From Phlebiopsis flavidoalba (Eukaryota; Basidiomycota; Agaricomycetes; Polyporales; Phanerochaetaceae), in the NCBI GenBank assembly GCA_035772785.1, contig JAOCPU010000016.1, positions 186,001-250,000 of the forward strand: a stretch of DNA of 64,000 nucleotides. The letters run 5' to 3'. The notes under the pieces are model-generated. The model was not told where the DNA came from and searched no databases. It worked only from the letters and a program-made list of their open reading frames with translations. The position numbers and the translations under genes are program-made. The number at the start of each line of letters is the position of its first letter. Position 1 is the first letter of the stretch. Below, piece after piece: positions 45,975 to 58,500 of this stretch.

Positions 45975-48969
45975 TCGATTCTTGGCTGCAAGTCAAGGTG
46001 TAGATTAAATAGCAGAATAAACACGTTTACAATGCGGAGTAATGTTCCCAGCTATCGAAAGTGCCTCGGCATGAACACAGGCGTCGTTCAAGAGACCCCC
46101 GCCTGACGTAGCAATCTCTCGACACCCAGCCTGTCCCCAAATCCCCACACAGGTCGTGCACCGCACGTGAAGGAGCAACTCAATCGAGATCAGCCAGCAC
46201 CCCTGCCCGACGTCTTTGTGGCGACGCAGGCGGGCTGATGCGCCATCAAAGATATGCCGTACCCTTTCCATCAATCAAGCACGAGCTTGCCGCGAAGCAG
46301 AACTCCTTATACAATCCCTCGTTCCGCATTTACATCTTACGAAGCTGTAGATCCACCGGGGACGATTGGGTTAGGCTCAATCCATTCAGCGAAACACCTC
46401 ACCCTGGAGTACTAGTGCATACGCGTCGCGTCGCGCGTCGGTGGGCACTCAATATCATGAGGGTTGACTCGGTTCGCGTCAAGATCATTAGGCGTAACAG
46501 GCTACAAAACTGATATGGGTAGGTACGCTACACGTGAATATGCGGAAAGATCAAGTGGGGAATACAAAAACAACGGGTATGCTCTTCATCATGTTCTCTT
46601 CGTCGCCTGGGCAACGCATTATTAACTTCTCAGGGTATGCCCCGTCTCCCACAACACCTCCTCCCCCAAGATAAGAACTCACTGCCTGTTGGAAGCTGAT
46701 GACCGGATGCATCGAGGGTTGTCGAGGCTCTAAGGGACAGGAGGCAGAGGTCCGACGCAAAGAGGAACGCCGCGAAACCACGGACGGATCGCGGAGGGTT
46801 GCAAATGACGCAGACTGTGCGCGCAGCGTGAGTAACGGCGCACCACGCGCATTTTAGCAACAAAACGAAAATAACAGTAATCGAAGTGCTTATAATCCCC
46901 GGCTCACCCGTCGCGCCCTGAAGAGCGTGCATGGCGGACGATCGCCTGGATCGTTCTGCAGGCGTGGAATACGAGGGGCACGAGCGAGGACTCGAGACCT
47001 GCTGCGCGAGCTTTTTTGATTCGCGAAGAAGTGTCGGGTAAAGGGCACGATGCAGGCGTTGTTGTGTGTGAAGAGCCAGACGGCGAGGAAACGCGAGGAC
47101 GGCGCCACCTTGGGGCATGCGCAGGGTGCGGCCCAACGAGGGCGGGGGAGGAGGAAGACGGGGTCGGAGGGAAGAGGTGAAGGACGCGAGCGCGAGGGAG
47201 GCCGCAGACGACGGTGAGGACGTTAGCCACCGCGTTCTGGACGTCGTGCGCGTTCACTGAGTGACGGTCGCGCCGGCGGGCCAACGGCGGCGAGGAGCTC
47301 CTTCTTCTACTCGTGAACTTGACGATGGGCGTTGATGCCGACGCCCATGCGATGACTGCCAAAGGCGAAGGCGAGAAGAGCGAGGCGAGGCGGCGCGCCC
47401 GCCCATGCGGAGGACGGCGCTGGGCATGGCGGGGCGCCCGTCGGCGTCGGTGGCTGCCTGCGGCTTGCAATGAGGTGGGTGTGGGGACAAAGTCGCAAAA
47501 GGGCCTGTGGTGGGGCGCACCGACTATTTATTCGGGCGGGAGGATCGAGAAGCGGCGCCGGGGCTAAAAAGTGGGATCATTAAAAACGACAGAAACTGTC
47601 CCCAAACATTTGGAAGCGGGGATGCGGCTCTGACCATATGACGAGTGTCAAAGGCACGGCCAACGAGGGCGATCTGGCGCCTTGTTGAGGACATTGTGCT
47701 CGGAGCGACTGGGACCCAACGCTGCCGCCGCAAACACGCTGGGCAGATGATCCGTGCGAGGAGTTGCTAGAAGCGAATCCTCACATTCGCAGCCCGTTTC
47801 GGAATCCTCCTTTGGGGCAGTGATCCTCCGCCCAAATTAGGAACGGCGGCGTCCCCTCCTGACCCCGTGCCATTTGGGCACTCTACACCGCACCGCTCAC
47901 ACGACATGACACCCGCCCGGCCTGGCGCAAAGATGTGTGGCCCTGCCTAGCATGCATTTAGCTCGCGCAATATCCAAGCTGCAGCTGCGGGGGCCCGACG
48001 GGACCGCTGCGAACTGGCTCGTCGCAATTTCAGCTTCTGATTGGACACGCAGCACCGAAAATCGCCAGAAAGAAGGGATTGACGCGAATGGAGGCCATTC
48101 AGTACGCCCATGTGCAGCCCCACGGGTCCCGTTTGGCTGGGAAGGTTTTAGCTTTCACAGGGTCGATCAGAGACATGCATACCGCGTCAGAAGGGAAGTC
48201 AGGCCGACCCTCTATGTCACGAACGGTCAAAGTCCCCACGGCGCCGGCAAGACGATACACACCAGCGTTCCTTGAACAAGCCCCAGCTGCATGCGAGCGA
48301 CGCGGCCAGGGATGGGACACACGCAGTGGTGGGACCGTGGGTGGACAAGGTCGGCGACGTCCCGCGTCGTCTGCTGGACGAACGACGTTGCCATGCGAGT
48401 CCCTCAGCTCAGGGTTGATGCGCCCGCACCCCGCATAGCGATCACGTACGGGGCAACGGATCAACGGACTTCATTTTAGTGTCGGGTGAGTAACAGAGTC
48501 GCTTTCATTCGACACTCCAGCTCATCCATCTGGACAACAGATACACGTGGCATATGACGCCAGAGTCGATGCCAACCTCAGGGGAACTTGAAGTCCTACC
48601 GACACAGTTCGTACGAAAAAAGATATGATACAATTGAGGTGAGAAATGAAGTACATCATTTTTGCCTTTCTCAAGCTGATGCGCATACGCTGTCCCGCGA
48701 TAGGCATACCAAGTCATCAGTCCGTCATGCTAATAATATACATCATCAACTGTTTTTAACTCGATCGATCCATGGGAGAGATGTATCGCGCGCCACATTG
48801 TGACCTCCAAGCGGACACCATCCAACCCAATCGCCTTACCGTCCACCCCTCTAGCAAAACTTCTTTCCACAACTCCGTGCCCTCCTTAATCTTCGGGTTG
48901 CGCTTCCTGACGCGGCGTCGGATCTCTATCGTCGTCCGGCGCTAGGCGTCCTCAGCTTGCGACAGAAAC
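45975..48969. other. Region without a recognised gene
   Basis: GC-rich frames on the minus strand between 46550 and 47520 include VAPSSRFLAVWLFTHNNACI and VNAHDVQNAVANVLTVVCGL, which are mildly hydrophobic and could be pieces of a membrane protein with broken frames, but no family is recognisable. The rest (45975-46550 and 47520-48969) shows only short or spurious frames. Confidence 0.25.
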
Positions 48970-51292
48970 TACACGCGCGCGTGCCATATGTATAGGTTCA
49001 GCCTCCTGTGCGGGCGTGCACAGACTCGCGCGCGTTTTCTCGTCCGGGGTGCGCCGTCCTGGTGTGTCTCACCAGCGCATCGTGGACCGCGCGAGCTTCT
49101 TTCTCTGTGCAGCCTGAAACCGCGGCAGGGATAGGGCACTTCGGTGTGACGGTTCCCCTCGACACTGCTCTCCAGTCCTTGATGGTTTTTGTCCGGACGG
49201 TACAGTCCCCCACGAAGAGACAGACGAACTTGCCCTCGGAGGCGGCTTGCTGGGGCCAGGGCAACTGCCTGGGCCTGGTTTGGCGCTTGGCGACTTTCGT
49301 TTCGGCTTGACTTTTCTGCTTGCTGGTCGACGCGGACTGGCGGCTTGGGGTTACTCCCTGGATTTCGCCTCCTTCTCGACGTAGTCGCTGCCACCGCCAT
49401 CGCGAGTCGCCGTCCTCTCGGATCCTCTTCCCAGTCCTCTCGGGATCGTATCGATACTCGTGAATCGGCTCCTTCGGGACTCCTTCCCAAGGGGCATCTC
49501 CAGCTTGACCTATCTGGTCCACCCGTTGACTGATTCGCGTCCACCCCAAAGGGCACTCCTGACGACAAACAGTGTAAGTTATGCAGAAAGTCTCCCAACC
49601 ACCATCCGACTTACTTTTGTCGCAGGGGGCTACGGGGGATGAGGGCAAAAGGGTCGAAGCTGTTCGCGCCCGCGCTCCATCCGGGTCAGCCTCGACACAC
49701 GTCGGATGTACCCTCCGCCCGCTCCTCTGGTGCTGTGGACTGTCGCATGTGAATGAGTGAAGACGCGGCTCGAGTCCTGTCTCCTCCGATTTGCAGGTTG
49801 CGTCCTTCTCTTGCTCTACTGCCTGTAGACACATGGAGCCCTTGTTGGGCCACGCGCGGAGATGTGCGTCCTTGTTTCGTGGACTGAAGGGGCCGAACTT
49901 GCTTGGATGTCGGCATCAGCCGCGTTCGTCTTCATACCCCGATATGGCAGAGGAGTCGTCGTTCATGCTACGAGGAAGAGGATCCGTCGCCGCTACTATG
50001 CTCCGGGCTAGAAGGTCCTTCCACTCTCAAATTCCTCGCGATTTCGTGAGGTGAGACTGGATTCTTCGCTCCAACCATTGCGCTCAGATGTCGCCGCGGA
50101 CTAGTGTGGCTGGCCGTGTCGAAGCTTGCTGGAACGTCAGCTGCGTCGTCTTCACCCTCCGAGGTAGAGGATCCGTCGCCGCTACCATGCTCCGGGCTGG
50201 AAGGTCCTTCGCTTCCCTGAATCCTCGATGTCGGTCAGACTGGATTCCTCGCTCCAATTATTGCGCTCATACGTGGCCGCGACTGAGTGGCTGGCCGTGT
50301 CAAAGCTTGTCTGGAACAAGGCGCCCCGTTCCACCGCTACGACGGTTCTCTTGGTACTCTTCGTCCTCAAAGGGGCGACCGATGGCGGCGAAATTAGGCG
50401 GTCTAGTACTGCTTTGCCGTAACGGAGTTTCCTCGCGCCGACGTCGCTCGCGCTCTACTTCCTGATCGTTGGCCGCCTCTCTGCAAGAAAGCCGCGCAAC
50501 TTCCTTGCTTTCTTCGTCATCTACCTCTCCACGGACCCTATACCTGTCCCTACCTCTCTCGTCTTCACTCTCAGCAGCCTCCTCAAAAAATCGCGTCACC
50601 TCCTCATCCGCCTCTCGCCGCCGCACCTCGTCCTCCTTCCGGCGATTCATCTTTCGCACGCGCTCGCGTACCACAATATCGTTCCCCCCCCGACCCCGAG
50701 CCACACGACATCCGCCAGCGGGGTCCGGCTCCTCGCTGTCCGAGCGCACGCCGTACGCCCACTTCTTCGTGTACGTGTACGGATCGTCCTCTTCCTCTTC
50801 GTCTATGGCTACGCTGAGCTCGCTCGGCGCGAGCCGCGGCGAGTCGAACGTCCCGACTGTCTCGGGAGGCTCGCGGTGGGCTCGCGGGCGTATGCCGAAG
50901 TTGATACTGAGTGAGAGCGGATAGGTTCGAGCGTGTGTGTTGGAGACTGGGTAGGCACGTATGGGACGCGAGGTGCGCTCACCCTCGGAGGATTGCCCTC
51001 GTCTTCGTCGTGGGGGGGTTCTCTTCGTCTTCTTCGGACTGGTGTGCAAGATGGTGCAGGAGTGTCGGAGAGGAGTGGCGTGGCGTACTAGACTGTATTC
51101 TGTGTGACTGTACGAGCCCCGCCCGTCTTCCTGTACGTCGTGCCGGGCGCAGGAGTACCGTCTCCATACCTCGTTCATTACGTCCGGGAGCGTTTCACGC
51201 GCGCTCCCGTCAGTGTAGTTCAGCCCGTATGCCCGGGTCTCAACGTACTCTTGTCCATGGTAGTAGCAGGAATGGTGTTCAGGGAGAGACAA
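48970..51292 (-). CDS. Charged, repeat-bearing protein with probable C-terminal C2H2 zinc fingers
   Basis: A 330-codon uninterrupted minus-strand frame (51292 to 50300) encodes a disordered, strongly charged protein: SVAIDEEEEDDPYTYTKKWA, KMNRRKEDEVRRREADEEVT and EEAAESEDERGRDRYRVRGE. Downstream, in shifted frames, a tandem repeat (49972-50317) encodes two copies of an NPVSP...EGPSSPEH.SGDGSS unit. The 3' part (48998-49300) contains KFVCLFVGDCTVRTKTIKDW, then SGCTEKEARAVHDALVRHTR followed by TAH. The spaced Cys and His pairs resemble C2H2 fingers of fungal transcription factors. Whether all pieces are one gene is inferred from strand, order and composition. The start at 51292 is simply the first ATG of the long frame. 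A nuclear DNA-binding role is tentative. Confidence 0.4.
49972..50317. repeat. Two-unit tandem direct repeat, about 189-bp period
   Basis: Unit 1 (49972-50135) and unit 2 (50161-50317) share GATCCGTCGCCGCTAC.ATGC, TCCGGGCT.GAAGGTCCTTC, GACTGGATTC.TCGCTCCAA and TGGCTGGCCGTGTC.AAGCTTG in the same order. On the minus strand both encode the same Ser/Pro/Gly-rich peptide pattern, so the repeat probably lies within coding sequence. Confidence 0.85.
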
Positions 51293-51794
51293 CCCGTCGA
51301 CACATGGTCTTTTTTTTATAAGTTTGGTGGGGCCTCAGAATTTGTAAAGCCCGTCTGTGCCTCTGCGAGGCCACTCAGCTGAGTAGCGCGAGTGGGCTCG
51401 CCAAGAACAATAGTCGGACACGCGATTAGAATCAACGCGGCGAGTGAGAACATAGGTATCTGACATCGGATGAGTGGCACGCATCAGGCTCGAGTCGAGT
51501 GGGGCACGGGGCTGAGATTGACTCGAGATTGAGAGACCGTCTAGACGTCATTGTCACAGTGATGGGATTCGTGATCGCTTGCGCGGTTGCTATTTTTGTC
51601 GAGCCGCCTTCGTGGCGTGCGAAAGCGCGCACCCACCGCTGATGCGGTGCCGCTCGACCACGCGCGGACACCGAAGTGCGACATTCGGACACCATTATGA
51701 CACTCCTTATAATTAGACCACCACCATGCAAGTGAGCCCAATTCTCTGACCTGCTCGCCGCTTCAGGCCTCGAATATCCACTTACGACGCCAAG
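51293..51794. promoter_or_regulatory. Putative divergent promoter region
   Basis: This roughly 500-bp region lies between the 5' ends of the minus-strand charged protein and the plus-strand sucrase/ferredoxin-like gene. A T8 run is at about 51310. No coding similarity was seen; the promoter role is inferred from gene orientation. Confidence 0.35.
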
Positions 51795-52861
51795 ATGCTC
51801 AGACCTACACCTCGCCTGGGTGTCCAGGCCTCCCCGACCGCATCGCTTTCGTGCAACTCCCACCGCGCCAGCACTTTCTCTCCAAACTCCTGAGCTCCTC
51901 GGCCTCCGATGAGCCTCTTGCCGGGACAGTGGGTTACCACAGCTCGTACATCCTCCTGCACACACGCGTGGCACCTCCCCAATTCCCCGCGAAGGTCGCC
52001 TCGAAACTGCAACGTGCCCTCATGCTGCGCACGATGCCGGTGGGGCGGGACGGTCAACTTTGCGTGGCTGCCCGAAGACACGCCTGTGTCGGGGCGCTTG
52101 CGCCGAGGCGGAGTGGGACGACCCAGAGAGCGAGGCGTACCGCGTGTCTGCGTTTTCGGTGCACCGGGGCTATCTCGAGATTCCGAAGCTCTCGATGGAC
52201 AACGTGGACGATGTCGCTGCGACGCTGCAATTGCACAACGAGAACCGGGGGAAGAAGAGGCGGATGTTGCTGCTACCAGCCCCACTTTACCTCTATGTGT
52301 GTACGCACGGAGAGCGGGATTGTCGGTGTCGCGATACGGGCGGGGCGGTCTTTGAAGCATTACGAAAGGAGGTAGCGAGACATAACCTCGAGGATGAAAT
52401 CAAGGTCGGCGGAGTAGGTCATGTTGGAGGGCACAAGTAGGTTATTTTCATGTGCACATCTTACAGAGACTAACGGACCTCCAGGTACGCGGCCAACGTG
52501 CTCGTGTATCCCTATGGAGATTGGTCAGTGTCCAGCTCGACTCTCTCATGTCTCACAACGTTAATATCTCTCTCATCCAGGTTCGGCAATATTACACCGG
52601 ACCAGGTCCCCGAATTCGTGGACCGGATACACAGAGCTCGATCAAAATCCGTGTTTGATCTCTGCAAAGAGCCCTCCACTCTATTCGGAAGCCCATTGGA
52701 GAGGACGTATGGGTTTAGACAAAGAGGAGCAGAAGAACTTTGTCAGCCGGAGCGAGTCCGTCACCCCAACAGATCATGTACTGAGCCCACATCCGTCGCG
52801 ATCTCGTGATGACAAGGAATCGTCTGTGCTGCATGGGCTGCGGTCAAAGGCTCTTGGATAA
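51795..52861 (+). CDS. Sucrase/ferredoxin-like (Apd1-type) thioredoxin-fold iron-sulfur protein
   Basis: This belongs to the sucraseferredoxin-like family, thioredoxin-fold proteins that bind a [2Fe-2S] cluster; yeast Apd1 and Aim32 are members. Blocks in order are LAGTVGYHSSYILLHTRVAP (about 51925), FPAKVASKLQRALMLRT, FAWLPED (about 52065), EAYRVSAFSVHRGYLEIPKL (about 52130-52190) and DNVDDVAATLQLHNENRG. The diagnostic YVCTHGERDCRCRDTGGAVF (about 52295) follows, then VGHVGGHK and, after an intron, YAANVLVYPYGDW with the second metal-ligand region (HxGGH). After another intron comes FGNITPDQVPEFVDRIHRAR, and the last frame, WRGRMGLDKEEQKNF, ends at the stop at 52861. The start ATG at 51795 is the best candidate; one or two indels follow it. 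A redox or metal-homeostasis role is likely by family, probably cytosolic. Confidence 0.85.
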
Positions 52862-53075
52862 TATTTTTCATGTGTGATGGTATTAATTTTACTAAATTAG
52901 AGTAATCAAACATTCCTAGACTGACACACGAACCTGGTACTCATAACCGTGAGCCAGCAAATTGTCACGCGCATGGAGACCATGCGTGACTGGAGCGTGA
53001 CATTGTCGGTGACACGCGTGTCCAGACAGGCGCGTCGCGGGTTTGACCCATCCTCTCCTCCTGCACTCAACCACC
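52862..53075. other. Short spacer before ORC5
   Basis: This short, AT-rich-then-mixed spacer must hold the 3' end of the sucrase-like gene and the ORC5 promoter. Confidence 0.4.
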
Positions 53076-55161
53076 ATGGACCGCGCACATCCACACGCCC
53101 TATCCTCAGATGGATACGCTGAGCTCAAGTCTGAACTCACAGCACTTGTCTCTACCTACCCTCCCCCTTTCATCTATGTCCATGACCCCAGTACACCGCG
53201 CGTCGCTACTTCTACGATTCTCTCCGCGCTCAACTACGGCAAGAACGGTGATACCAACATCGCGATATTCGCTCACGTGAATGCTACTGCTTGCTTTACA
53301 CCTCGTCTTCTCTACGACAACACACTAAACGCGCTTGCCGACTGGACGCCGAGTTGGGAAGATGGGTGTTCTAATTGGATGGGCCCCCTCGAAGGGACAA
53401 GCCAGAGGTTCAACGATAGCTTCGACGGGTTTACACATGGCATACGCGCTGTGCAGAAGGAGCTCATTTCAAAGCGCCGAGAGTCGGTGGCAAATGGGAC
53501 GCACAAGGCCACGGCGGAGGACGCTGAGTTGCGTCTTGTCCTAGTGATAGACGACGCGGAACGGCTGAAGGACAATATGTCGGAAACCTTGGCGCCTTTA
53601 TCACGACTACATGAATTGGTGAGCACTACACTTTGGATGTGGCATTTGTCTACAGAGGACTTTGATAGTGTGAAAGACTACATGACGTACGAAACGCGTA
53701 CCCGATGTAGCCTTTCTCATTAGAGTTCCTGTATGCTATGTTTCTTCCTCATGTTACTGACAATTATTGTTAATTGTGAAGTCGCGCGTCGAAATCACGA
53801 CGATACTCATCTCTGATGTTCGCTGGGAGCACATCCGTCCCCTATACGGTGCAGCCACCGATCCCTACTATATGGACGTCTCGCCCTCTACAAAACAAGG
53901 TAAGCTTCCATAATTTGTGGTTGTTAGTATGCCTCCTTAATATTTCTTATTAGCTACCGTCAACGCACACGCATTGTCCACGTTATATCCAGACATAGAA
54001 TATTACGCTACGGATGACGGAGGGCGTAACGTCGCATTGGATCCATACACGTACCATCCCGTCTTCCGACAGCTCTACAGCCATTTTCTTTCCACACTGT
54101 ACAGCATTTGCTCACCGTTTACAGTAGACATTGAGGATCTGTCCTACAAGCAGCGGCGGTGTGGCCAGTTTTCATCCGACCGGTAAATCGATGAACACCG
54201 TCGTTACGCTGCGGAACTACAAGACGAACGGCGTAATGGCTCTCCGAGGTGGTTTCCGGATAGCGAAGACGGACAAAGAGTTTGCACTCCATTACACGGA
54301 GTTGCCATTACAACGAAATGGTTGCCCTGGTTTTCTTCGCCTACTGAAGACGCAAGGATAAGACTCACTCGACTCTTCACGACGCCCTCCATTACGGCTG
54401 CGTTGGAAGCATTGTATCCCCGCCAAACTCACGCTACCGCTTGGGCTGCGGCAAACGTCCCACCAGAGAACCTGCTATCTATGCATCCTCACGAAGTGCC
54501 TCGACTAGTCAAGGCGGCCTGTCGTAGACGCAGATGGCGGAAAGGCCTTACGGGAGCTCCCTCGAATGGCGAAATTTCGTATTGGTCGCCGCTTATTCTC
54601 GGCGAGCACTAATCCGGCGAGAACGGACATGCGCATGTTTGGACGTGGGCCCGATGAACGCGCAAAGCGAAAGAAGAAGGGCGGTAGTCCGAAGAGACAT
54701 CCACGAAGGCGGGTGCCGTCAAGGTTATTCGTTTTCGCACCGTAGCAGAGTTGATTGTTGACTACCATCCCAAAGATCCCACAACGCTTGCTTGTCCAAT
54801 GCCTTTCCCTCTCGACAGAATGGTCGCTATTCTTGGTATACTCCTGGAAGAGAATGATGCTGACGCACGGAGGCCCGCCCCGGAATACAAAGTCCCTGGG
54901 GAATACACTGAGATGGAAATATCGAGAGTGGCTATCTACGCCCAGTAGCAATAATTACGCCTCTCATGGGAATCACTACTAACCACAGAACGAAGGTGAT
55001 GGAGCTAGCCTCAATGCACTTGCTACATCGCACTTCACCGTCGGATAGGTTGGAAATGTCACCGACGTACAAATGCGGCATTTGGCTATGACACCGCATT
55101 CCAGCTTGCGAAGGACATTGGTATCAAGATCAATGACCTCATCTGGGATCCTGTAGCATAG
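53076..55161 (+). CDS. ORC5: Origin recognition complex subunit 5
   Basis: Orc5 is an AAA+-related subunit of the complex that marks replication origins in the nucleus. The start ATG at 53076 has a strong context (CCACCATGG). The N-terminal exon (to 53618) is uninterrupted and reads DGYAELKSELTALVSTYPPP, FIYVHDPSTPRVATSTI, CFTPRLLYDNTLNALADW and RFNDSFDGFTHGIRAVQKEL. A Walker-B-like strand follows (LRLVLVIDDAERLKDN). After an intron come EITTILISDVRWEHIRPLYG and YYMDVSPSTK, then LDPYTYHPVFRQLYSHFLST (about 54040) and FTVDIEDLSY. The C-terminal domain includes LLGP-like sequence, PFPLDRMVAILGILLEENDA (about 54800), PGEYTEMEISRVAIYAQ, and LLHRTSPSDRLE-like sequence. It ends INDLIWDPVA with TAG at 55159-55161. 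No P-loop (GxxxxGKT) is present where Walker A should lie; that place reads PSTPRVATSTI. Frame breaks occur after about 54180. Confidence 0.9.
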
Positions 55162-55593
55162 AAACGTGTCTGATAATGCAACGTTTATGCAAAGCACCTT
55201 GTGGCCTCGAAAAAGCGAGTTGTGGTGAGGATCGACACGCGTTTTGATGGCATCAGCTGAAACCCGCTCGCGGCATGAGCGTGTTGTGTGAGACCGACCG
55301 AGCCAAGCAGCTTGTCTCTCACACTCTGTTCTCGACTCTCGCTGTCGGGCACATCGTCCAACACGCCTGCACCCTTGATCGTGGTTCTTCTTCTTTCCTT
55401 TCTTTTCTCGTAATGACCTCGAAGCCCCCCTCCGAAGCCCCGTCGCGTACGACGCGTAGACCGTCCAGCTCGGCGGCTGCAGGCATGTCGTTGAGCACTG
55501 GCATCACTAAACCACGGACGTCCTCGATCGCGTCTCTGACGAGTTGCAGCGAGTGGGAACACGACTGTCGTACCGAATAATAGAAGTACAAGC
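55162..55593. other. Spacer and probable promoter of the F-box/WD40 gene
   Basis: No reliable coding signal was seen; minus-strand frames here are probably shadows. The F-box/WD40 gene begins at the ATG at 55594. Confidence 0.35.
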
Positions 55594-58500
55594 ATGTCCG
55601 GCACTACTTACGTCGGAACGAACGCCAAATCCAAAGTTCCATCTATTGCTGTACGCCGAACGACTGCACCTCCGTCTTCGTTCCCCATCAAGCCCATCGA
55701 CTTCAGTGACGATGCGCCAGCTGCAACAGAGCAACACGCTCCTCGAGTAGGAGTTCTCGTCACCAGAGTCTACCACCTGGTGCGGTGTCTCCCTTGAGAC
55801 GTGCACCGTCCCGTCACGTCCAACGCAAAGCGGCATGCGCGGACGATGTCAGTTGTCCATCTCAAGAGCCCCTCCAGAAATACCGAGGCGAGTACAAATC
55901 AGCTCTCTACCCCTCGCACTCCCCAAGGGCTATCATCCCCCCCTTTGGCTTCCCCCGCATTGTCTTCGTCATTATCCCCTCCCATAACATCGGCGCGTTC
56001 TACGGGTTTTGCGCTGGCTCTCACACCGAAGCGGACTCCCGCAAAGAGCCCACGTACACCTACTGCAAGGAACACGCCGGCCAAAGCGGGCCCCCACTCC
56101 CCCTCCCCCGCAGAGAAAGCCAATGCGACTCCGCGCTCCGGTGGTTCGCGCATGCTGTGGACAGAAAGCACCGCGCTATTGACAGACAGCGCGCGGCCAT
56201 GCAAGGTCGCAGCTTTATCAACGACACACTCGGCGACTCGCCAGCTCTTCGCCTGACGTTGGACACCGTGCAGGACGAGGGGCTCTCTCTGTGGGACGAA
56301 CGAACGCGATGAAATGTCCCTTGACATGCTGACCGACATCAACGAGGAGGAAATGGACGAGGAGGTGAGTATCACAATACTAATTAGATATCCTCCCTCT
56401 TGACGACGATTAGATGCAAGAAGCTCTGGACGGGATTTTGAAAATGCATGCGCGCAAGCTATTGCATTACAAGCGTCTGCTCGAGCGCGCGCAGGCTTCG
56501 ACGGCTGCCCAACTTCACGCGCTCCAGGCAGAAGTGCGAATGCTTCGCGAACAGGGAAGGCCAGGCGTCCGTGAACCCGCTTTTGACTACCGCCGATGCC
56601 GACGAGTTCTGCGTTTGCGGCGGTAAGAAGCGCAAAGGTTACTGGAGCGGGTATCGCGGTGATGAGGATGATTGATGATGTGGGGGGAGAGGTAGATCTC
56701 GCCACGGTGCTGAAGGGAGATGGAAGCGGTACGTTTAATGAAATGGAAGTCCGAAGGGCCACTAGGACTCTCGGTAGAGACGATCGCATGCGACTGTGAG
56801 TGAATTTCGCGTCAATGCAGCAAAAGGAGCTCACCCTACTGGTCACTCAGAATCAGCCTCATCTTGGATTCATGCATGCCCGGAGACATACGGTTACAAA
56901 TTCTCCTTCTCGACAAGTACGCAAAATCGACGTTCGACATCATCGGGCATCTCTCCCGGACCTATGTTTCAAGATATTCAAACATCTCTGGGGAAAGTCC
57001 AGCAGCTGCTGGGAGTGGAGTCAGTATCGAAGAAATGGCAGGATATGGTGCATCTTCCCGCGCTTTGGCGGTACCACACCCTGAGGATCACAGCTTCGGA
57101 CCCTGTTCCCCTCAAGCCACCTTCGAAGCCGGAGGGATGGTAAGAGATTCATTCACCTGGAGGCATCTCAATTGATGTCGTGTTCAGGGAGCCTCTATAC
57201 CGCTCTCTCCACCATCGGGAGGCCAACTTCAAAAACGCACTTCCCCAAAGTATTCGTTTCTTGAATGGACACACAAACTATTGCACGACTCTTTTTTACT
57301 TCGAGGTATGTTTTCGATGCACTATAGTCAATACGTGCGCTTAGGGTGTGGCAGGCAAGCGACTCATCAGTGGATCGTATGACGAGACTATCAGATTCTG
57401 GGATATTGAGACCGGGGAGATGAAGAAGTGCTTGCAAGTCAAGAGAGAGCAGCCAGTCAGTTGCGTCGACTTTTTTGGCAGAGGAAGGTTCGTTACCAAC
57501 CTCTATATGTTTACACATTCGTGACTGAGCCACTCCCCAGAGGTGTTTGTCGTTGGATTCCATGATGTCAGGGTAAGTCGATCCGCAGTATCTGGATAGG
57601 CGGTAATCTAATGACCCCTTAGTCGCGTACATTTGTTCTCGTCGTTGACTTTTACACCTTTGCTAAAACAACTCGCCGGGATCATCTAAACGGTATTCGC
57701 GCCGTCGCCCTGTCCTCCCAAGAACCTCGTTTCCGCGGGGCGCCGATAAAGAACTTGGACAAGAATTCTCGTGTTAAGTCTGCTGGGACTCGGCGCGACC
57801 CGGGTACACTTCAATTTCATTTGTGCGAGCTTTCGGCCAAGGCAGATTCGACGGTGAACATGGCGGCGCACCAAAATCTTGTGGCCAGATTCAGACGTCG
57901 AACATCGGTGTCCACACCGTGCGCACCGCGGACGGAGAGACGTAGTCGTGAGCGTCACTATTGACGGCATCGTGCGGGTCTTTTCTATCAGTGAGCAGTC
58001 CTCGATCATTTTCTTGCTCCGATTTCGAGCCAGTGACCGTGATGGTAGAGCGTCGCGAGATGTTCTCGCAGTTTAAGCTTTCGGAGCTTGGTGGGAGCGA
58101 TCCTTTCTTGAGTGCCAAGTTGCTCAATGTCGGCAAGCTAAGGCACCGGACAACATGCTGCAGTGAGTCCACATCGCTTCTTGTACTTGGAGGCTACCGT
58201 AGTAGACCGTCGGGCAGATGGTTTGCGGCCAAAGGCACGCAGATGACGGTAAGCATTGTGAACGTTGTACTCGTTCTTGGTCTCACGCCCTGGTCGTAGT
58301 GCGCGACCAAATCCATCATTCTGCATCTTCAATGGACGGAAGACGAGACGAGAAACGGCCCTGGTTCCAGCGGGTCCCTGCTAAGTCCCACATCAATCCG
58401 ACCAGACCCATCACGCCTCAAACACCTGGTCTAAGCCCAGGACAGGCGCCGAGAGTAACGGTGTCTTCACTGTCTCGATCGTCCCTTCACCGGCTCGACG

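Noticed and set aside
55899..56846. 315-codon open frame on the minus strand
   Set aside because: It is the shadow of the plus-strand SP/TP-rich and coiled-coil coding region of the F-box/WD40 gene, which has clear protein blocks.
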